A DNA stretch of 64,000 bases from Desulfuromonas sp. (GTDB lineage: Bacteria > Desulfobacterota > Desulfuromonadia > Desulfuromonadales > Geothermobacteraceae). The translations under genes were made by a program, and so were the position numbers. Of the stretch, positions 61,322 to 64,000 are shown one piece after another. The DNA is taken from the NCBI GenBank assembly GCA_002868905.1, contig PKUA01000018.1, forward strand, positions 123,604-187,603. Direction: 5' to 3'. Position 1 is the stretch's first letter. Each line of letters opens with the position of its first letter. The notes beneath the pieces are model-generated. The model saw nothing but the letters and a program-made list of their open reading frames with translations. It ran no database searches and was not told the origin of the DNA.

Positions 61322-61912
61322 ATGGCGCGCAAGGCGACCATCACCCGCAAGACCAACGAGACTGATATTACGCTTGAGCTGTTGCTGGACGGGAGCGGTC
61401 GCCACCAGGTCGAAACCGGCGTACCGTTTTTCGACCACATGCTGGTCCAGATTGCACGGCATGGATTCTTCGACCTGACGGCCCGCGCGGTCGGCGACAT
61501 CGAGATCGATGCCCATCACACGGTGGAAGACGTCGGCATCAGCCTCGGCGAAGCGTTCAAACAGGCCCTCGGCGACAAGGCCGGGATCCGGCGTTACGGA
61601 CGGGGCACCATGCCGATGCACGAGGCGCTCGCCTCGGCGATCCTCGATTTTTCCGGGCGTCCGCACCTGGTTTACAACGTGCCGCTGCCGAAGGCCCAGA
61701 TCGGAAATTTCGAGGTCGAACTGGTCGAGGAGTTTCTGACCGCCTTCTGCAACCATGGCGGGATCAACCTGCACGTCAACCTCGCTTACGGCGACAACCT
61801 GCACCACATCATCGAGGCGGTTTTCAAGGCTTTGGCCAGAGCGCTTGATGAGGCGACCGGTCTTGATCCACGCATCGAGGGAGTGCTGTCGAGCAAGGGG
61901 AAGCTGGAGTAG
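61322..61912 (+). CDS. hisB: Imidazoleglycerol-phosphate dehydratase
   Basis: Dehydrates imidazoleglycerol phosphate. It has 196 residues with the metal-binding motifs [24 protein letters not shown] and [17 protein letters not shown]. It is the monofunctional form, without the histidinol-phosphatase domain. GGGAGGAG just before ATG 61322 selects this start over 61310. Confidence 0.97.
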   Translation: MARKATITRKTNETDITLELLLDGSGRHQVETGVPFFDHMLVQIARHGFFDLTARAVGDIEIDAHHTVEDVGISLGEAFKQALGDKAGIRRYGRGTMPMHEALASAILDFSGRPHLVYNVPLPKAQIGNFEVELVEEFLTAFCNHGGINLHVNLAYGDNLHHIIEAVFKALARALDEATGLDPRIEGVLSSKGKLE

Positions 61913-61938
61913 CCTGCCTGCTCCAGCCCGAAATAGAC

Positions 61939-62562
61939 ATGATCAACATTATCGATTACGAAATGGGGAACCTGCGCAGCGTCGAGAAGGCGTTTCACAA
62001 GCTCGGGTTTGCCGCCGGAATCAGCAGTGATCCCGAAGCAATTGCTGCCGCCGACAAGGTGGTCCTGCCGGGAGTCGGTGCGTTTCGCGACTGCATTCAC
62101 AACTTGCGCAGCGGCGGGTTTGTCGAGCCTCTGTTGGCGCACGTCGCGGCTGGCAAGCCTTTGCTCGGCATCTGTGTCGGCATGCAGATGTTGCTTGACG
62201 AAAGTGAGGAGTTCGGCCGCCACCAGGGGCTGGGACTGATCCCCGGCAAAGTGGTGCGCTTTCCCTCAGGGATGGTCGAGAATGGCGAGCGTCTCAAAGT
62301 TCCGCACATGGGATGGAACAATATCAATCTGAAAAAAGCTTCGCCCATATTTGCAGGTATTCAGGACGACAGTTTCGTTTACTTCGTCCACTCCTACCAT
62401 TGCCAGGCGGAGAATCCGGAGGATGTGGCGGCCAGCTGCACCTATGGCGACGTCACGTTCTGCGCCTCGTTCTGGCGCGGCAACATTATGGCGACCCAGT
62501 TCCATCCGGAGAAGAGCCAGGATGTCGGGCTGCAGATTTTCAAGAACTTCGGTAATTTGTAA
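61939..62562 (+). CDS. hisH: Imidazole glycerol phosphate synthase glutaminase subunit HisH
   Basis: Supplies ammonia to HisF. It has 207 residues with catalytic Cys79 in LLGICVGMQMLL and the His/Glu pair in QFHPEKSQ. N-terminus INIIDYEMGNLRSV is typical. It is separated from hisA by a 153-bp insert. Confidence 0.97.
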   Translation: MINIIDYEMGNLRSVEKAFHKLGFAAGISSDPEAIAAADKVVLPGVGAFRDCIHNLRSGGFVEPLLAHVAAGKPLLGICVGMQMLLDESEEFGRHQGLGLIPGKVVRFPSGMVENGERLKVPHMGWNNINLKKASPIFAGIQDDSFVYFVHSYHCQAENPEDVAASCTYGDVTFCASFWRGNIMATQFHPEKSQDVGLQIFKNFGNL

Positions 62563-62715
62563 AAACAGCTATCACCGCATAGGACGCAGAGAGAGAAGCA
62601 AAGTGTTCTGGGTGTTGAAAATCAGACCACAGGCTTTAAACCTCAAAAAAGATCTTAGGGTTTTGAGGGGCCAAGGAGATTTTCTCAGCGAGCTCTGCGG
62701 TAAAGGATTATTTAC
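62563..62715. repeat. Structured non-coding insert within the his operon
   Basis: 153 bp between hisH and hisA in an otherwise tight operon. Imperfect outer arms ACCGCATAG (62574-62582) and CTCTGCGGT (62693-62701) enclose a perfect 8-bp pair CCTCAAAA/TTTTGAGG (62641-62648, 62661-62668). The look is that of a small dispersed palindromic repeat. A copy number cannot be seen here. Confidence 0.45.
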
Positions 62716-63450
62716 ATGATCATTTTACCTGCAATTGATTTGAAGGAAGGCCGCTGCGTCCGGTTGGAGCAGGGGCTGATGGATAAAGACACCGTCTACA
62801 ATGACAATCCGGCGCAGCAGGCTCGCGTCTGGCAGGAGCAGGGGGGAGAGCTGCTGCACATTGTCGATCTCGACGGCGCCTTCGCCGGTGTGCCGAAGAA
62901 CAAAGAAGCGATCAAGGCGATTGTCGAGGCGATCGACATCCCGTCTGAGCTGGGCGGCGGGATCCGCGACATGCAGACCATCGAGGCCTACCTGGAGCTC
63001 GGCATCGATCGGGTGATCCTCGGCACTGTCGCCAAGGAGAACCCGGCACTGGTGGCGGAAGCTTGTAAAAATTTTCCGGGGAAAATCGTTGTCGGGATCG
63101 ATGCCAAGGATGGTCTGGTCGCCGTGCGCGGCTGGGCCGACGTCACCGAAAAGCTGGCAACCGAGATGGCCAAAGAGATGGCAGGCTTCGGCGTCGAGGC
63201 GATCATCTACACCGACATCGCCCGTGACGGCATGATGCAGGGTCCGAACATCGAGGCGACGAAGAACCTCGCTGAGGCGATCAGCATCCCGGTCATTGCC
63301 TCCGGCGGGTTGTCGACTCTCGATGACATCCGACGGCTGATGGCGATCGAGTCGTCCGGGGTGACGGGAGTGATCACCGGCAAGGCGATCTATTCCGGAG
63401 CGATCGATCTGCGCGCAGCGGTTGCCCTGACCAAAGGGGAGCTCAAGTAA
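62716..63450 (+). CDS. hisA: ProFAR isomerase HisA
   Basis: Fourth-step isomerase of histidine synthesis, a TIM barrel. It has 244 residues with [15 protein letters not shown], the catalytic Asp of the first strand, [15 protein letters not shown] and [15 protein letters not shown]. Its stop overlaps the hisF start by 1 nt. AAAGGA lies upstream of ATG 62716. Confidence 0.97.
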   Translation: MIILPAIDLKEGRCVRLEQGLMDKDTVYNDNPAQQARVWQEQGGELLHIVDLDGAFAGVPKNKEAIKAIVEAIDIPSELGGGIRDMQTIEAYLELGIDRVILGTVAKENPALVAEACKNFPGKIVVGIDAKDGLVAVRGWADVTEKLATEMAKEMAGFGVEAIIYTDIARDGMMQGPNIEATKNLAEAISIPVIASGGLSTLDDIRRLMAIESSGVTGVITGKAIYSGAIDLRAAVALTKGELK

Positions 63451-64000
63451 TGCTGACCAAGCGGATTATCCCCTGTCTTGACGTGAAAGACGGCCGGGTG
63501 GTCAAGGGGGTTAACTTCGTTGGATTGCGTGACTCCGGCGATCCGGTCGAGGCGGCCGAAGCCTACTGCGCCCAGGGTGCCGACGAATTGACCTTTCTCG
63601 ACATCACCGCCTCAAGCGACAACCGCGGCATTATCCTCGACGTGGTTCGCCAAACAGCCGAGCGGGTTTTCATGCCGTTGACCGTTGGCGGCGGCGTGCG
63701 GGAGTTGACGGATATCCGCAACCTGCTCAATGCCGGGGCCGACAAGGTGTCGATCAACACTGCCGCCGTCTACCGTCCCGAGTTCGTCCGCGAGGCGGCC
63801 GAACGGTTCGGCAGCCAGTGTATTGTCGTCGCGATCGATGCCCGGCGCGTTCCCGATTCCGCCCCGCTCGCCTGGGAGGTCTACACTCACGGGGGACGCA
63901 AGCCGACCGGGATCGATGCCCTCGAATGGGCGCAGCGGATGGAGCGCTACGGCTGCGGTGAGATCCTGCTGACCTCGATGGATTGCGACGGCACCAAAGA
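63450..64000 (+). CDS. hisF: Imidazole glycerol phosphate synthase cyclase subunit HisF (incomplete at right edge)
   Basis: Cyclase half of the HisFH complex. The first 183 codons are present: [20 protein letters not shown] with catalytic Asp11, [31 protein letters not shown] and [11 protein letters not shown] with the second catalytic Asp. The gene continues beyond position 64000. Confidence 0.97.
   Translation, partial: MLTKRIIPCLDVKDGRVVKGVNFVGLRDSGDPVEAAEAYCAQGADELTFLDITASSDNRGIILDVVRQTAERVFMPLTVGGGVRELTDIRNLLNAGADKVSINTAAVYRPEFVREAAERFGSQCIVVAIDARRVPDSAPLAWEVYTHGGRKPTGIDALEWAQRMERYGCGEILLTSMDCDGTK

Overview
This 64 kb window is a chromosomal segment of a GC-rich bacterium, most probably of the Desulfuromonadia (the Geobacter, Desulfuromonas and Pelobacter group). 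That is inferred from gene content: a decaheme cytochrome beside an MtrB-type porin, a split b'/b ATP synthase operon without a and c subunits, a bactofilin next to parAB, and an rpmE-thyX-prfA-prmC-murA-his series. No rRNA, tRNA, CRISPR array, insertion sequence or prophage was seen.

Layout. 0-4 kb: the start of a B12-binding radical SAM protein, then a leftward pair encoding a decaheme lipoprotein cytochrome and an outer-membrane MtrB/PioB-type barrel. The barrel gene has an in-frame TGA followed by a SECIS-like hairpin. 4-10.5 kb: a LysR regulator, a beta-carbonic anhydrase convergent with a SulP transporter, a BI-1/YccA membrane protein and a Kef-type antiporter with CBS domains. 10.6-15.7 kb: the leftward tolQ-tolR-tolA-tolB-pal-cpoB envelope operon. 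15.7-20.4 kb: a TraB-like protein, a TIGR04282 glycosyltransferase-like protein, folE2, queC and pyk. 20.5-26 kb: mrcA (PBP1A), nth, a degenerate endonuclease/phosphatase-fold protein, a secreted cyclophilin and gpsA.

26-45 kb is the replication-origin neighbourhood. TPR gene, gyrA, gyrB, recF, dnaN and dnaA all point left. rpmH, rnpA, yidD, yidC, mnmE, parS, mnmG, rsmG, parA, parB and a bactofilin all point right. The AT-rich gap between dnaA and rpmH carries DnaA boxes and is the best oriC candidate. The stretch from about recF to mnmE is clearly AT-richer than its flanks, with a sharp change at parS. 45-51 kb is the ATP synthase operon (b', b, delta, alpha, gamma, beta, epsilon). 51-55 kb holds a FadR-type regulator with its probable operator, DNA polymerase IV, a TIM-barrel isomerase and a K+ channel/RCK protein. 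55-64 kb runs rpmE, thyX, prfA, prmC, murA, hisG, hisD, hisB, hisH, hisA and the start of hisF.

The most unusual observation is the probable selenocysteine codon in the MtrB-like porin. Reading through the TGA adds 144 residues in the same frame and restores a normal outer-membrane C-terminus ending in Phe. A six-base-pair hairpin with G in its apical loop lies 22 nt after the TGA. Other items worth checking are a haem-binding motif inside the same barrel, three tandem DnaA-box-like sites beside folE2, overlapping palindromes in the atp leader, and an EEP-fold protein that has lost its catalytic residues.
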